Source of the DNA: Micromonospora ferruginea
Lineage (GTDB): Bacteria; Actinomycetota; Actinomycetes; Mycobacteriales; Micromonosporaceae
DNA: 64,000 bases
Reading direction: 5' to 3'
NCBI RefSeq assembly: GCF_013694245.2
Contig: NZ_CP059322.2
Span: forward strand, 740,001-804,000
The translations under genes and the position numbers were made by a program. A model generated the notes under the pieces. The model was not told the origin of the DNA, ran no database searches, and saw nothing but the letters and a program-made list of their open reading frames with translations. Of this stretch, positions 39,212-52,696 are shown piece by piece. How positions within the stretch are numbered: position 1 is the first letter of the stretch; every line of letters starts with the position of its first letter.

Positions 39212-39315
39212 GTCGGAATGCCCGGCCACCGGCCGTCGTTACATCCCCCGGGCCGCCGAGCCCTCGGCCCGGCAGGCGTCGGAATGACCGGCCACCGGCC
39301 GTCGTTACATCCCCC
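39212..39315. repeat. Tandem 38-nt direct repeat, 66-nt period
   Basis: Copies 39212-39249 and 39278-39315 differ at one position. They share GTCGGAATG, a CCGGCCACCGGCCG core able to fold, and GTCGTTACATCCCCC. The repeat lies 140-244 nt upstream of the C39-like peptidase gene. No gene is evident around it. Confidence 0.8.
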
Positions 39316-39455
39316 TGAGCCGCCGAGCAGGCCACCCCCGTGGCCCCGGCGTACGGGCCCCGAGCAGGCCAACCGGTCGCCGAGCCCACCCCTCAAGACT
39401 TTCCCCTCTCTCGCGGCAACCCCTGCCGCGTCACCCCCCTTGGGAGGCAACCATC

Positions 39456-40103
39456 ATGGCTACCACCCTGCTGCGTAACACCGTGCTGACCGCTGCCGGT
39501 ATCGCCGCCACCGCCGGCGGTATCGCCGGGCCCGCCATCGCCGCCCACGCCGCCCCGGCCGAGAAGAGCACCGTCGTCGCCGACCGCAAGGGTCACGGCG
39601 AGCGGGAGCTGAACGTGCGCTACGAGGCACAGCCGAACTTCTACTACTGCGGCCCCGCCGCCGCCCGCAACGCCATCAGCGTCCTGGGCAAGAACATCGA
39701 CGTCGACGCCATGGCCAAGGAGATGGGCACCACCGAGAACGGCACCAACAGCATCAACGACATCACCCCGGTCCTGAACAAGGAAACCGGCAAGCCCTAC
39801 CGCTCCGTCGAGATCCGCAGCCCCAAGGCCGACAACAGCCAGACCGACAAGCTGCGCGCCGACATCGTCCACACCGTCGACGACGGACGCGCCGTGGTCG
39901 CCAACATCGCCGGCACCACCACCGACACCGACGGCACCACCCACTCCTTCGAAGGCGGCCACTACATCAGCGTCGTCGGCTACCAGAACAACGGCGAAAC
40001 CGTCACCATCGCCGACAGCGCCAACCCGAACACCGCCTCCTACCGCATCACCGTCGACAACCTCGCCGACTGGATCGCCACCCGCGGCTACAGCACCCGC
40101 TGA
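39456..40103 (+). CDS. Secreted C39-like cysteine peptidase
   Basis: A 215-residue exported protein with a signal peptide of about 33 residues ending near AHAAPA. The Peptidase_C39_2-like fold has Gln59 and Cys65 (AQPNFYYCGPAAARNA), His169 (GGHYISVVGY) and Asp187 (IADSAN) as the likely active site. It is not fused to a transporter, so it is not a bacteriocin-processing ABC peptidase. Related stand-alone proteins are secreted and of unknown target. GGGAGG lies 8 nt before ATG 39456. Third positions are almost all C, hinting at high expression. A strong terminator follows. Confidence 0.85.
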   Translation: MATTLLRNTVLTAAGIAATAGGIAGPAIAAHAAPAEKSTVVADRKGHGERELNVRYEAQPNFYYCGPAAARNAISVLGKNIDVDAMAKEMGTTENGTNSINDITPVLNKETGKPYRSVEIRSPKADNSQTDKLRADIVHTVDDGRAVVANIAGTTTDTDGTTHSFEGGHYISVVGYQNNGETVTIADSANPNTASYRITVDNLADWIATRGYSTR

Positions 40104-40119
40104 CACCCCCACACACACG

Positions 40120-40153
40120 AAGGGCCCGACCCCACCACCGGGGTCGGGCCCTT
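40120..40153. terminator. Bidirectional terminator
   Basis: A perfect 14-bp stem (40120-40133 with 40140-40153, AAGGGCCCGACCCC) and 6-nt loop, between the convergent peptidase and recQ genes. Confidence 0.92.
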
Positions 40154-40159
40154 CCTGCG

Positions 40160-42001
40160 TCAGCCCTCGGCGAGGACCGCGAGGATCGACTCGCCGTACT
40201 TGGCGAGCTTGTTCTCACCCACGCCGTTGAACCGGGACAGCTCGGCCAGCGACGCCGGCGGCTCGGCGGCGATCTGGCGCAGCGTCGCGTCGTGGAAGAT
40301 GACGTACGCCGGAACGCCCTGCTCCTTGGCGGTGGCCGCCCGCCAGGCGCGCAGCCGCTCGAAGACGCCGGCGGCGGCGGGGGAGAGGTCGGCCACGACG
40401 GTGGCCGAGCCGCGTGGCTTGGCCGCCCGGCCCGTCACCGGCCGCTCCGGCTCCTTGCGCAGGGTGACCGTGCGCCGCCGGCCGAGCACGTCGGCGCTGG
40501 CCTCGGTCAGCGCCAGCGTGCCGTAGTCGCCCTCGACGGCGAGCAGGCCCTCGGCGAGCAGTTGCCGCACCACCCCGCGCCACTCGACGTCGCGCAGCTC
40601 GGTGCCGATGCCGAACGTGCTCAGCGCGTCGTGGCCGTGCTGGTCGATCTTGTCGGTGTGCTTGCCGAGCAGGATGTCGATGCTGTGCCCGGCGCCGAAG
40701 CGCTGGTTGCGTTCCCGGTCGAGCCGGTAGACGGTGGAGAGCAGCTTCTGCGCGGCGACCGTGCCGTCCCAGGACTCCGGCGGGTCGAGGCAGGTGTCGC
40801 AGTTGCCGCAGGCGGCCCCGCCGGTTTCGCCGAAGTAGTCGAGAAGCTGGGCGCGGCGGCAGCGGACCGTCTCGCAGAGCGCCAGCATCGCGTCGAGGTG
40901 GGCGGCGAGGTTGCGCCGGTGCGCCAGGTCGCCCTCCGACGTCTCGATCATCTTGCGTTGCTGCACCACGTCCTGCAGCCCGTACGCCAGCCAGGCCGTG
41001 GACGGCAGCCCGTCGCGCCCGGCGCGGCCGGTCTCCTGGTAGTAGCCCTCGACCGACTTGGGCAGGTCGAGGTGGGCGACGAAGCGTACGTCGGGCTTGT
41101 CGATGCCCATGCCGAACGCGATGGTGGCCACCATGACCAGCCCGTCCTCGCGCAGGAAGCGCTGCTGGTTGCGGGCGCGGGTGGCCGCGTCCAGGCCGGC
41201 GTGGTAGGGCAGCGCCGCGATGCCGTTGGCGACCAGGAACTCGGCGGTCTTCTCCACCGAGGCCCGGGACAGGCAGTAGACGATGCCGGCGTCGCCGGGG
41301 TGCTCGTCGCGCAGCAGGCTCAGCAGTTGCCGGCGCGGCTCCCGCTTGGGCACGATGCGGTACTGGATGTTGGGCCGGTCGAAGCTGGCCACGAAGTGCC
41401 GGGCCTCGGTGAGTTGCAGCCGGGTGGCGATCTCGGTGCGGGTGGCCCGGGTCGCGGTCGCGGTCAGCGCGATCCGCGGCACCTGCGGCCAGCGCTCGTG
41501 CAGCATCGACAGGTTGAGGTAGTCGGGGCGGAAGTCGTGCCCCCACTGGGAGACGCAGTGTGCCTCGTCGATCGCGAACAGGGCGATCCGGCCGCGCTCC
41601 AGCAGGCCCAGGGTGGACCGCACGGCCAGCCCCTCCGGGGCGAGGTAGAGCAGGTCCAGCTCGCCGGCGAGGTAGGCCGTCTCGACCCGGCGCCGCTCGG
41701 CGGGCTCCTGCGTCGAGTTGAGGAACCCGGCCCGCACGCCGACCGCGGTGAGCGCGTCGACCTGGTCCTGCATGAGCGCGATCAGCGGGGAGACGACCAC
41801 CGCCACGCCGTCGCGGACCAGCGCGGGAATCTGGTAGCAGAGCGACTTGCCGCCGCCGGTGGGCATGAGCACCAGCGCGTCGCCGCCGGCCACCACGTGC
41901 TCGATGATGTCCTGCTGGACGCCGCGGAAGGCGTCGTAGCCGAAGACCCGGCGCAGCACGCCCAGCGCGTCGTCGGTCCGCTGCTCGGTGGGGGAGACCA
42001 T
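40160..42001 (-). CDS. recQ: ATP-dependent DNA helicase RecQ
   Basis: 3'-5' DNA helicase of 613 residues used in recombination and fork repair. Helicase motifs: [15 protein letters not shown] (I), [17 protein letters not shown] (II plus the aromatic-rich loop), TATAT (III), [10 protein letters not shown] (VI). The RQC zinc-binding region follows ([19 protein letters not shown]). It ends with a complete HRDC domain (about 535-613). Confidence 0.97.
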   Translation of the reverse strand: MVSPTEQRTDDALGVLRRVFGYDAFRGVQQDIIEHVVAGGDALVLMPTGGGKSLCYQIPALVRDGVAVVVSPLIALMQDQVDALTAVGVRAGFLNSTQEPAERRRVETAYLAGELDLLYLAPEGLAVRSTLGLLERGRIALFAIDEAHCVSQWGHDFRPDYLNLSMLHERWPQVPRIALTATATRATRTEIATRLQLTEARHFVASFDRPNIQYRIVPKREPRRQLLSLLRDEHPGDAGIVYCLSRASVEKTAEFLVANGIAALPYHAGLDAATRARNQQRFLREDGLVMVATIAFGMGIDKPDVRFVAHLDLPKSVEGYYQETGRAGRDGLPSTAWLAYGLQDVVQQRKMIETSEGDLAHRRNLAAHLDAMLALCETVRCRRAQLLDYFGETGGAACGNCDTCLDPPESWDGTVAAQKLLSTVYRLDRERNQRFGAGHSIDILLGKHTDKIDQHGHDALSTFGIGTELRDVEWRGVVRQLLAEGLLAVEGDYGTLALTEASADVLGRRRTVTLRKEPERPVTGRAAKPRGSATVVADLSPAAAGVFERLRAWRAATAKEQGVPAYVIFHDATLRQIAAEPPASLAELSRFNGVGENKLAKYGESILAVLAEG

Positions 42002-42197
42002 CCGCGCAGTCTACGAGCGCCGACCGACGACGCCCGGCCCCGAGCGGGCGCGTGGCGTGGTCGGCCGCCCCGACAAATCGGGCAACCGGCTGTTCCGGTG
42101 GTCACCCCGTGGAATCCCGGGCGGGGTCGCAGCCGTTAGAGTCGGCGACTGACCATGCGCGGCCGACCGGCCGTGGCGCCACGGCTGGGGGTAGCGG

Positions 42198-43136
42198 GTG
42201 AGCGAGGCGCGGACGGCGGAGGACCTGGTGCCGACCAACGCGGAGACGGCGGTGGGGCGACCGGCGCCGGCGGAGGCGGAGACCTCCCTGGTGGTGGTGA
42301 CCGGCCTCTCCGGTGGTGGCCGCAGCACGGTGGCCCGGGCGCTGGAGAACGTCGGCTACTACGTGGTCGACAACCTGCCCCAGGCGCTCATGCTGGACAT
42401 GGCCGAGCTGGCGTTCAAGGCCGGCGGGGCGGCCCGGCGTACGGCGATGGTGCTGGACGTGCGCTCGCGCGCCTTCTCCACCGACCTGGCCGGCGCGATC
42501 CGGGAGCTGCGCGAGCGCGGCTTCTCGCCCCGGGTCGTCTTCGTCGACGCCGACGACGAGGTGCTGATCCGCCGCTTCGAGAGCGTGCGCCGCTCGCACC
42601 CGTTGCAGGGCGACGGGCGGCTGGCCGACGGCATCGCGGTGGAGCGGGCGCTGCTGGAGGAGGCCCGCGACCAGGCCGACGTGATCATCGACACCAGCCA
42701 CCTGAACGTCAACCAGCTCCGCCGCCGGGTCGAGGAGCTGTTCGGCGGCGAGGACGCCCGCCGGCTGCGGATCACCGTGCTGTCGTTCGGCTTCAAGTAC
42801 GGCCTCCCGCCGGACGCCGACTTCGTGATGGACGCCCGGTTCCTGCCCAACCCGTACTGGGTGCCGGAGCTGCGGGAGCACACCGGCCGGGAGGAGGCGG
42901 TCAGCGCGTACGTGCTGGGGCAGGAGGGCGCCGACGCGTTCGTCGCCGGCTACGCCGACCTGGTCAACGCCACCACCACCGGCTTCGCGCGGGAGGGCAA
43001 GCGCTACCTGACCGTGGCGGTCGGCTGCACCGGCGGCAAGCACCGCAGTGTCGCGATCGCCGAGGAGTTGGCCGTCCGGCTGCGCGCCTCCGGCATCGCC
43101 GCCAATCCGCAGCACCGGGACCTGGGGCGGGAGTGA
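42198..43136 (+). CDS. rapZ: RNase adapter / nucleotide-binding protein RapZ
   Basis: P-loop protein of 312 residues (GLSGGGRST, the YvcJ/RapZ-type Walker A with Arg in the Lys place). The C-terminal domain has FGFKYG, DARFLPNPYW and VGCTGGKHRSV. In enterobacteria it controls GlmS via sRNA decay and binds GlcN6P; the actinobacterial role is less clear. GTG 42198; its stop overlaps yvcK by 4 nt. rapZ-yvcK-whiA is a conserved Gram-positive cluster. Confidence 0.95.
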   Translation: MSEARTAEDLVPTNAETAVGRPAPAEAETSLVVVTGLSGGGRSTVARALENVGYYVVDNLPQALMLDMAELAFKAGGAARRTAMVLDVRSRAFSTDLAGAIRELRERGFSPRVVFVDADDEVLIRRFESVRRSHPLQGDGRLADGIAVERALLEEARDQADVIIDTSHLNVNQLRRRVEELFGGEDARRLRITVLSFGFKYGLPPDADFVMDARFLPNPYWVPELREHTGREEAVSAYVLGQEGADAFVAGYADLVNATTTGFAREGKRYLTVAVGCTGGKHRSVAIAEELAVRLRASGIAANPQHRDLGRE

Positions 43137-44116
43137 CCCCCATCAGGGTGGTCGCGTTCGGCGGCGGGCACGGCCTCTCGGCGTCGCTGCGGGCGCTGCG
43201 GCACTGCGTACCCGGACTGGACCTGGACATCACCGCGGTGGTCACGGTCGGCGACGACGGCGGCTCCAGCGGCCGGCTGCGCGCCGAGCGCGGCGGCCTG
43301 CCCCCGGGTGACCTGCGGCAGGCGTTGGTCGCGCTCTCGGGTGACCACCCGGCGACGAGGCGCAGCGCGGCGTTGTTCCAGCACCGGTTCGCCGCCGCCG
43401 CGCCCGCGCCGGAGGGCGGCGTGGGTGACCCGCTCGTCGGGCACGCGGTGGGCAACCTGCTGCTGCACGGGCTGACCGAGCTGCTCGGCGACCCGGTGGC
43501 CGCGCTCGACCACGCCGGGGCGATGCTCGGCGCGGTCGGCCGGGTGCTGCCGATGTCCCGCCAGCCGGTGGGCATCGAGGCGCGGGTGCGCGGCGTCGAC
43601 CCGGCCCACCCGGACGAGGTGCGCACGCTGCGCGGCCAGCACCAGGTGGCGATCACCACGGGCACGGTGGAGTCGCTGCGGCTGACCCCGGCCGCGCCGG
43701 CCGCGTGCGCCGAGGCGGTGACCGCGGTACGCGCCGCCGACTGGCTGATCTTCGGGCCGGGCAGTTGGTACACCAGCGTGCTGCCGCACCTGCTGGTGCC
43801 CGGCCTGGCCGACGCGATCGTGTCCAGCCCGGCGCGGCGGCTGGTGACGCTGAACCTGGTGGCGGAGAAGGAGACGTCCGGGCTGTCCCTGCCCGACCAT
43901 CTGGACACCCTGCGGCGCTATCTGCCCGAGCTGAAAGTGGACATGGTGCTGGCCGACTCCACGGCGGTGGGTGACCCCGCACCGGTCGAACGTGCGGCAG
44001 AATCGCTGGGTGCCCGGCTGGTCCTCGCCCCCGTCGCCGTCACCGACGGCACGCCCTGTCATGATCCGGCCGCACTGGGCGCCGCACTGGTGCCTGTCCT
44101 GGGCGCCGATCGTTAG
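43133..44116 (+). CDS. YvcK-family UDP-GlcNAc-binding protein
   Basis: A 327-residue CofD-like protein (VAFGGGHGLSASLRALR, VTVGDDGGSSGRLR, LIFGPGSWYTSVLPHLLVPG). In Bacillus and mycobacteria YvcK/CuvA binds UDP-GlcNAc and affects carbon use and cell-wall synthesis. GTG 43133 overlaps the rapZ stop. whiA follows after 55 nt. Confidence 0.95.
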   Translation: MTPIRVVAFGGGHGLSASLRALRHCVPGLDLDITAVVTVGDDGGSSGRLRAERGGLPPGDLRQALVALSGDHPATRRSAALFQHRFAAAAPAPEGGVGDPLVGHAVGNLLLHGLTELLGDPVAALDHAGAMLGAVGRVLPMSRQPVGIEARVRGVDPAHPDEVRTLRGQHQVAITTGTVESLRLTPAAPAACAEAVTAVRAADWLIFGPGSWYTSVLPHLLVPGLADAIVSSPARRLVTLNLVAEKETSGLSLPDHLDTLRRYLPELKVDMVLADSTAVGDPAPVERAAESLGARLVLAPVAVTDGTPCHDPAALGAALVPVLGADR

Positions 44117-44171
44117 ACACGTACGTAATCACCGGCGACACGCCGGTACTGGTCCGTGAGGGGGCGCTGGA

Positions 44172-47619
<3,448 letters not shown>

Positions 47620-48411
47620 ATGGCGAGCACCACCCGCCGGCCGCTGATGGCCGGCAACTGGAAGATGAATTTGAACCACCTCGAGGCCAACCTGCTGGTG
47701 CAGAAGCTGGCGGCGAGCCTCAACGAGAAGCAGCTCACCGACGTCGAGTGCGTGGTGCTGCCGCCCTTCACCGACCTGCGGACGGTGCAGACCGCGGTGG
47801 ACGGCGACAAGCTGCTGATCGGCTACGGCGCGCAGGACCTGTCGCCGTTCCCGTCCGGGGCCTACACCGGTGACATCGCCGGGCCGATGCTGGCGAAGCT
47901 GGGCTGCGGCTACGTGGTGGTCGGCCACTCCGAGCGCCGGCAGTACCACCACGAGGACGACGCGCTGGTCAACGCGAAGGTGGCGGCGGCGCTGGCGAAC
48001 GGGCTCACCCCGATCCTCTGCATCGGTGAGGGCCTGGAGATCCGCGAGCAGCTCAAGCAGGTTCCGCACTGCTGCGACCAGCTCGACGGCGCGCTGAAGG
48101 GCCTCACCGCCGAGCAGGTCACCAAGGTCGTCGTGGCGTACGAGCCGGTCTGGGCGATCGGCACCGGCAAGACGGCGACCCCGGAGGACGCGCAGGAGGT
48201 CTGCGGCGAGGTGCGCAAGCGGCTCGTGGAGACCTTCGACGAGACCACCGCCGGGCAGGTCCGGATCCTCTACGGCGGGTCGGTCAAGGCGTCGAACGTC
48301 GCCGCGATCATGGCCCAGCCGGACGTGGACGGGGCGCTGGTCGGGGGCGCGAGCCTGGACGCGGAGGAGTTCGCGCAGATCTGTCGGTTCCCGGAGCACA
48401 CGGCCCGCTGA
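47620..48411 (+). CDS. tpiA: Triose-phosphate isomerase
   Basis: Interconverts glyceraldehyde-3-phosphate and dihydroxyacetone phosphate. The 263-residue barrel has AGNWKMN (Lys), [13 protein letters not shown] (His electrophile), [14 protein letters not shown] (catalytic Glu and loop 6) and LYGGSVK. It begins immediately after pgk. Confidence 0.98.
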   Translation: MASTTRRPLMAGNWKMNLNHLEANLLVQKLAASLNEKQLTDVECVVLPPFTDLRTVQTAVDGDKLLIGYGAQDLSPFPSGAYTGDIAGPMLAKLGCGYVVVGHSERRQYHHEDDALVNAKVAAALANGLTPILCIGEGLEIREQLKQVPHCCDQLDGALKGLTAEQVTKVVVAYEPVWAIGTGKTATPEDAQEVCGEVRKRLVETFDETTAGQVRILYGGSVKASNVAAIMAQPDVDGALVGGASLDAEEFAQICRFPEHTAR

Positions 48412-48506
48412 TCGCTCGCTATCCTTGACGCTGCCCGTCCAACGGTCGGTGCCGCCGTGCCCGACAGGTCCGGGCAGTGATCGTAACGAGAGGACTGACC
48501 CCCGCC

Positions 48507-48767
48507 ATGCCGATCTGGTTCGCCTACACGATGATCACGTTGCTGGTCATCACCAGCGTGCTGCTCGTCCTGCTGATCCTCCTGCACCGCGGTAAGGGCG
48601 GCGGCTTGTCGAGCATGTTCGGCGGCGGCGTCAGCTCCAGCCTGGCCGGTTCCTCGGTGGCCGAGAAGAATCTCGACCGCTACACCGTTCTGGTGGGGAT
48701 CGTCTGGTTCGCGTGCATCGTCGGGCTGGGGCTCTGGCTCCGGCTGCAGATGAGCAGCGGCACCTGA
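48507..48767 (+). CDS. secG: Preprotein translocase subunit SecG
   Basis: An 86-residue two-helix membrane subunit of the SecYEG channel (LLVLLILLHRGKGGGLSSMFGGG is the family loop, followed by EKNLDRYTVLVGIVWF). ATG 48507 follows GAGAGGA by ~12 nt. It sits 95 nt after tpiA, with a TATCCT box near 48419-48424 that could give it its own promoter. Confidence 0.95.
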   Translation: MPIWFAYTMITLLVITSVLLVLLILLHRGKGGGLSSMFGGGVSSSLAGSSVAEKNLDRYTVLVGIVWFACIVGLGLWLRLQMSSGT

Positions 48768-48785
48768 GCGAGCGCCGAAGAAGCG

Positions 48786-48830
48786 TACAATCTGCGCGCG
48801 GTCCGTTACGGACCGCGCGCAGTTTTGTTT
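48786..48830 (+). terminator. Intrinsic terminator with U tract, overlapped by a -10-like box
   Basis: A perfect 14-bp stem (48792-48805 with 48809-48822) with a TTA loop is followed by TTTTGTTT. It is the only strong U-tract terminator in the window. TACAAT (48786-48791), a good -10 box, sits directly before the stem. A transcript from it would start inside the left arm, on the way to rbpA. Confidence 0.9.
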
Positions 48831-48898
48831 CTCCGCCCGTCGCCCGTCGCCGACCCCTTCCGGCGGCGGTCCCCTCCGACGACAGGGAGCGAGCAACC

Positions 48899-49243
48899 GT
48901 GCCCAGCAACAACGTCATCCGCGGCACCCGGATCGGGTCCGCCCCCGAGCGTTTCGACCAGCGCACCGAGCCGGCGCCGCGCCGCCCGGTCGTCTACTGG
49001 TGCCGCCACGAGCACCGGGTCGAGTTCCTGATCGCCGCCGAGGCGGAGACCCCGGCGTCGTGGGACTGCCCCCGCTGCGGGGAACCGGCCGGCCCCGAGC
49101 CGGGCAACCCGCCGGGCCGGCAGCGGGCCGAGCCCTACAAGACCCATTTGGCGTACGTGCAGGAGCGGCGCACGCCGGAGGAGGGTGAGGCGCTGCTCGC
49201 CGAGGCCCTGGCGGCGTTGCGCCGGCGCCGAGGTCGCGCCTGA
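48899..49243 (+). CDS. rbpA: RNA polymerase-binding protein RbpA
   Basis: Actinobacterial activator that stabilises sigma-A/sigma-B promoter complexes; 114 residues. The basic N-terminal linker (NNVIRGTRIGSAPERFDQ) contacts core and DNA. A central zinc-ribbon-like domain (YWCRHEHRVEFLIAAEAETPASWDCPRCGEPA) and a C-terminal sigma-interacting helix (KTHLAYVQERRTPEEGEALLAEALAALRRRR) follow. GTG 48899 has GGGAG upstream. Confidence 0.97.
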   Translation: MPSNNVIRGTRIGSAPERFDQRTEPAPRRPVVYWCRHEHRVEFLIAAEAETPASWDCPRCGEPAGPEPGNPPGRQRAEPYKTHLAYVQERRTPEEGEALLAEALAALRRRRGRA

Positions 49244-49245
49244 GG

Positions 49246-49302
49246 GGCGTTAGGAAGGGGCCCCGCCCATACCGCAGGCGTTAAGCGGGGGCCCCTCCTT
49301 TC
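49246..49302. terminator. Hairpin repeat between rbpA and pgl
   Basis: GGAAGGGGCCCCGC (49253-49266) pairs imperfectly with GCGGGGGCCCCTCC (49285-49298). Each arm is preceded by GGCGTTA (49246 and 49278), so the halves are also a near direct repeat. I recall similar GGCGTTA-AGGGGCCCC elements as common in Micromonospora intergenic DNA; that is memory, not a search. It probably terminates both convergent genes. Confidence 0.7.
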
Positions 49303-50071
49303 ACCTCAGGCTGCGCGAGCGCGGTGGGACGTTCGCCGCGGCGGCGCGGTCCAGCAGCCAGAGGGTGCGCGACACGCCCCGCACCCCGGCCGCCGGAAGC
49401 TGCACCGGCCCGGCGCCGGCCAGCGCCATGCCCACCGCCCGGGCCTTGTCCGCCCCGGCGGCGACCAGCCACACCTCCTCGGCCGTGTTGATCGTCGGCA
49501 GGGTCAGCGTGGTGCGCACCGGCGGCGGCTTCGGGCTGCCCCGCACCGCGCTCACCGGCCGGCTGTCGTGGTGCACCGGGTGCTCCGGGAACACCGACGC
49601 CACGTGCCCGTCCTCACCGACGCCGAGCATCAGCACGTCGAAGTGGGGCAGCGCCGCGGTGCCCGGCCGGGCGGCGGCGGCCAGCTCCCGCGCGTACGCG
49701 GCGGCGGCCGCCTCCGGGTCGTCGCCGGCCGGGCCGTCGGAGGCCGGCATCGGGTGCACCCGGGCCGGGTCCAGCGGCACCGCGTCCAGCAGCGCCGCCC
49801 GGGCCTGGGTCTCGTTGCGCTCCGGGTCGCCGGCCGGCAGGAAGCGCTCGTCGCCCCACCAGACGTCGACCCGGGACCAGTCCACTGCGTCCCGGGCGGG
49901 CAACTGGCCGACCGCCCGGTGGACCGCCGCGGCGATCCGCCCACCGGTCAGCACTACCGACGCCTGACCGCGTTCGGCCTGCGCGTCGAGCAGCTTCACC
50001 ACCAGCCGGGCCGCCACCGCCTGCGCCAGCAGGTCGGGGTCGGCGTGTACGGCGACACTCGCCTCAGTCAT
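49301..50071 (-). CDS. pgl: 6-phosphogluconolactonase
   Basis: Hydrolyses 6-phosphogluconolactone in the oxidative pentose phosphate pathway. The 256-residue DevB-type protein has VLTGGRIAAAVHRAV, WWGDERFLPAGDPERNETQ and LMLGVGEDGHVASVFPEHP. The ligand loop SGG of most members reads TGG here. It is the last gene of the tkt-to-pgl operon, 47 nt after opcA. Confidence 0.95.
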   Translation of the reverse strand: MTEASVAVHADPDLLAQAVAARLVVKLLDAQAERGQASVVLTGGRIAAAVHRAVGQLPARDAVDWSRVDVWWGDERFLPAGDPERNETQARAALLDAVPLDPARVHPMPASDGPAGDDPEAAAAAYARELAAAARPGTAALPHFDVLMLGVGEDGHVASVFPEHPVHHDSRPVSAVRGSPKPPPVRTTLTLPTINTAEEVWLVAAGADKARAVGMALAGAGPVQLPAAGVRGVSRTLWLLDRAAAANVPPRSRSLR

Positions 50072-50118
50072 CCGTCGTGCCTCGTGTCTCTGTGCGTCCG
50101 ACCGCCCGGTCCGGGCGG

Positions 50119-51135
50119 TCACTCGTTGGCTGTCGCGCCCGCGTGCGCGGTCACGCCGGCCTCGGCCCGCTGGGCGGTCGCCGGATCCTTCCACACGTGC
50201 ACCCGCTGCGGCGCACGCTGGTCCAGGCCGGTCAGCCCGGCCGTCGCGCCGAGCGCCTCGGCGTAGACCTGGTCGGCGTCGAGGCGGCGCAGCTCCTCGG
50301 CCAGCTCGTCGCCGAGCGGCCGGCGGACCAGCGGCAGCGTCCGGTCCTCCTGCCCGGTACGCCGGAACACGGCGATGCTGTCGTCGCGGGTCAGCGTCAG
50401 CTCGTCGCCGTTGGCGCAGCGCAACTGCACCTCGCGCATGCGCGGGAACTCGTCGGTGTGCTCCCAGGACGGCTGGATGCCGAGCCGGGCGCTCAGCCAA
50501 CCGCACATCAGCGCCGCCGTCGGGTCGGTGCGCGGCGCGACCACGGTCGCCTCGGTGACCCGGGCCTGGGTGGTGTCGAACGCGCCGGCGACGAGCGTGC
50601 GCCACGGGGTGATCCGGGTCCAGGCCAGGTCGGTGTCGCCCGGCGCGTAGTCGCAGGCCCGCTCCCGCAGCGCGGCGATCGGGTCGGCGGCCTGCGCCGC
50701 GTCGGTGATCCGCCGGTCGGCCACCACGCCGAGGAAGTCGGTCGCGATCTCGGCCGGCGGCTCACCGTGCCACCAGGTCACCACCGGCACGTCCGGCACC
50801 AGCAGCGGCATCACCACGGACTCGGCGTGCAGCGCCAGCCGGCCGTACATCCGGGTGACCACCGCCTCGCACGGGCCGAGCCGGCCACCCACGACGATCT
50901 CCGCGTCCAGCCGGTTGCGGTCCCGCTCGATGTCGGAGCGGACCACCACGAGCAGCCGGCACGGGTGCGCGGCGGCGGCGATGGTGGCCGCCGCCTCGGC
51001 CTCGCGGACCCGCTTCTCGTCCACCACGACGATCAGGGTGAGCGCCATGCCGCTGGCCACCCCGCCCGCGCTGCGCCGCTCGGCGGCCAGCGCCTTGACC
51101 ACCTCGTTGCCGGTGGTGTCCCACAGCCCGATCAT
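50119..51135 (-). CDS. opcA: Glucose-6-phosphate dehydrogenase assembly protein OpcA
   Basis: A 338-residue OpcA-family protein that activates or assembles the neighbouring dehydrogenase (first defined in cyanobacteria, and an allosteric partner in corynebacteria). It starts [16 protein letters not shown] and has [10 protein letters not shown] and [21 protein letters not shown] 51135 overlaps the zwf stop by 4 nt, fitting co-production with Zwf. Confidence 0.96.
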   Translation of the reverse strand: MIGLWDTTGNEVVKALAAERRSAGGVASGMALTLIVVVDEKRVREAEAAATIAAAAHPCRLLVVVRSDIERDRNRLDAEIVVGGRLGPCEAVVTRMYGRLALHAESVVMPLLVPDVPVVTWWHGEPPAEIATDFLGVVADRRITDAAQAADPIAALRERACDYAPGDTDLAWTRITPWRTLVAGAFDTTQARVTEATVVAPRTDPTAALMCGWLSARLGIQPSWEHTDEFPRMREVQLRCANGDELTLTRDDSIAVFRRTGQEDRTLPLVRRPLGDELAEELRRLDADQVYAEALGATAGLTGLDQRAPQRVHVWKDPATAQRAEAGVTAHAGATANE

Positions 51136-52646
51136 GCTCTTCTCCAAGCCCGGCCCTCGTGGGCCAGCATCTCGTCGGCGGCGCGGGGGCCCCACTCGCC
51201 GGCCCGGTACGGCTCCGGCTTCGTGCCCTCCCAGGCGTGCTCCAGCGGGTCGACCACCTGCCAGCTCTGCTCCACCTCGGCGGCGTCCGGGAACAGCGTC
51301 CGGTCGCCGATGAGCACGTCAAGCACCAGCCGCTCGTACGCCTCCGGGCTGGACTCGGTGAACGCCTCGCCGTACTGGAAGTCCATCGCGATGTCGCGGA
51401 CCTCCATGGTGGTACCCGGCACCTTGGAGCCGAACTTCAGCACCACGCCCTCGTCCGGCTGGACCCGGATGACGAGCTGGTTGGAGCCGAGCGACTCCAT
51501 GTCGGCCGGGTTGAACGGCAGGTGCGGCGCCTTCTTGAACATGATGGCCACCTCGGTGACCCGCCGGGGCAGCCGCTTGCCGGCCCGGATGTAGAACGGC
51601 ACCCCGGCCCAGCGGCGGTTCTGGATGGCCAGCTTCACCGCCACGTACGTCTCGGTGGTGGAGTCCGCCGGGACGTCCTCCTCCTCCAGGTAGCCCTTGG
51701 CGCGCTCGCCGCCCACCCAGCCGGGCAGGTACTGGCCGCGCACGGTGTCCCGGGAGACGTCGCGGGGCACCGCGATCGCCTTGAGCACCTTGAGCTTCTC
51801 GGCCCGGATCTCGTCGGCGTCGAAGCTGGTCGGCTCCTCCATCGCCACCAGGGCGAGCAACTGGAGCAGGTGGTTCTGCAGCACGTCGCGGGCGGTGCCG
51901 ACCGAGTCGTAGAAGGCGGCCCGGGTGCCGATGCCGACGTCCTCGGCCATGGTGATCTGGACCGAGTCGACGTACTTGGAGTTCCACAGCGGCTCGAACA
52001 GGTTGTTGGCGAACCGCAGCGCCAGGATGTTCTGGACCGTCTCCTTGCCCAGGTAGTGGTCGATCCGGAAGACGTCCTGCCGGGTGAAGACGTCGTCGAC
52101 CAGGTCGTTGAGCGCCTTGGCCGAGGGCAGGTCGTTGCCGAACGGCTTCTCCACCACCACCCGCCGCCAGCCGCCGGACTTGTCGTTGTCCGCCATGCCG
52201 GTGCGGGCGAGCTGCTTGAGCACCACCGGGAACGCCGCCGGGGGGATGGAGAAGTAGAACGCGGCGTTGCCGGCGATGCCGTGCGTGTCGCGCAGGTCGT
52301 CGAGCGTGGTGGCGAGATGGTCGAAGGCGGCGTCGTCGTCGAACGAGCCGCCGACGAACTTGATGTTGCCGACGAGCCGGGCCCAGACCTCCTCCCGCCA
52401 CGGGGTGCGGGCGTGCTTCTTGGCCGCGTCGTGGGCCAGCGACTCGAAGTCACCGTCGCCCCAGTCGCGGCGGGCGAAGCCGAGGACCACGAAGCCGGGC
52501 GGCAGGAGCCCCCGGTTGGCCAGGTCGTAGACCGCCGGCAGCAACTTCTTGCGGGCCAGGTCCCCGGTGACGCCGAAGATCACCAAGGCGCACGGTTCGG
52601 GGATCCGCGGCAGCCGCCGGTCCTGCGGGTCGCGCAGCGGGTTCAC
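51132..52646 (-). CDS. zwf: Glucose-6-phosphate 1-dehydrogenase
   Basis: Oxidises glucose-6-phosphate with NADP. The 504-residue product has the [18 protein letters not shown] nucleotide fold and catalytic RIDHYLGKE (Asp-His pair). Start decision: GTG 52646 has GGAGGAGG 7 nt upstream and gives the usual NPLRD start. An in-frame GTG at 52700 overlaps the previous stop (GTGA) and would add 18 unconserved residues. I prefer 52646, but coupled initiation at 52700 is possible. opcA overlaps its end. Confidence 0.97.
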   Translation of the reverse strand: MNPLRDPQDRRLPRIPEPCALVIFGVTGDLARKKLLPAVYDLANRGLLPPGFVVLGFARRDWGDGDFESLAHDAAKKHARTPWREEVWARLVGNIKFVGGSFDDDAAFDHLATTLDDLRDTHGIAGNAAFYFSIPPAAFPVVLKQLARTGMADNDKSGGWRRVVVEKPFGNDLPSAKALNDLVDDVFTRQDVFRIDHYLGKETVQNILALRFANNLFEPLWNSKYVDSVQITMAEDVGIGTRAAFYDSVGTARDVLQNHLLQLLALVAMEEPTSFDADEIRAEKLKVLKAIAVPRDVSRDTVRGQYLPGWVGGERAKGYLEEEDVPADSTTETYVAVKLAIQNRRWAGVPFYIRAGKRLPRRVTEVAIMFKKAPHLPFNPADMESLGSNQLVIRVQPDEGVVLKFGSKVPGTTMEVRDIAMDFQYGEAFTESSPEAYERLVLDVLIGDRTLFPDAAEVEQSWQVVDPLEHAWEGTKPEPYRAGEWGPRAADEMLAHEGRAWRRA

Positions 52647-52696
52647 CGGGCCACCTCCTCCTGCATCTCGGTCCACTGATTCCAGATCGTTGATCG

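Noticed and set aside
39212..39315. CRISPR array
   Set aside because: Only two copies, no palindromic CRISPR-type repeat ends, spacer largely similar GC-rich filler and no cas genes nearby.
39100..39450. Minus-strand frame with a repeated GGCNDGRWP peptide
   Set aside because: The peptide repeat is just the translation of the DNA tandem repeat; no start signals or conserved features.
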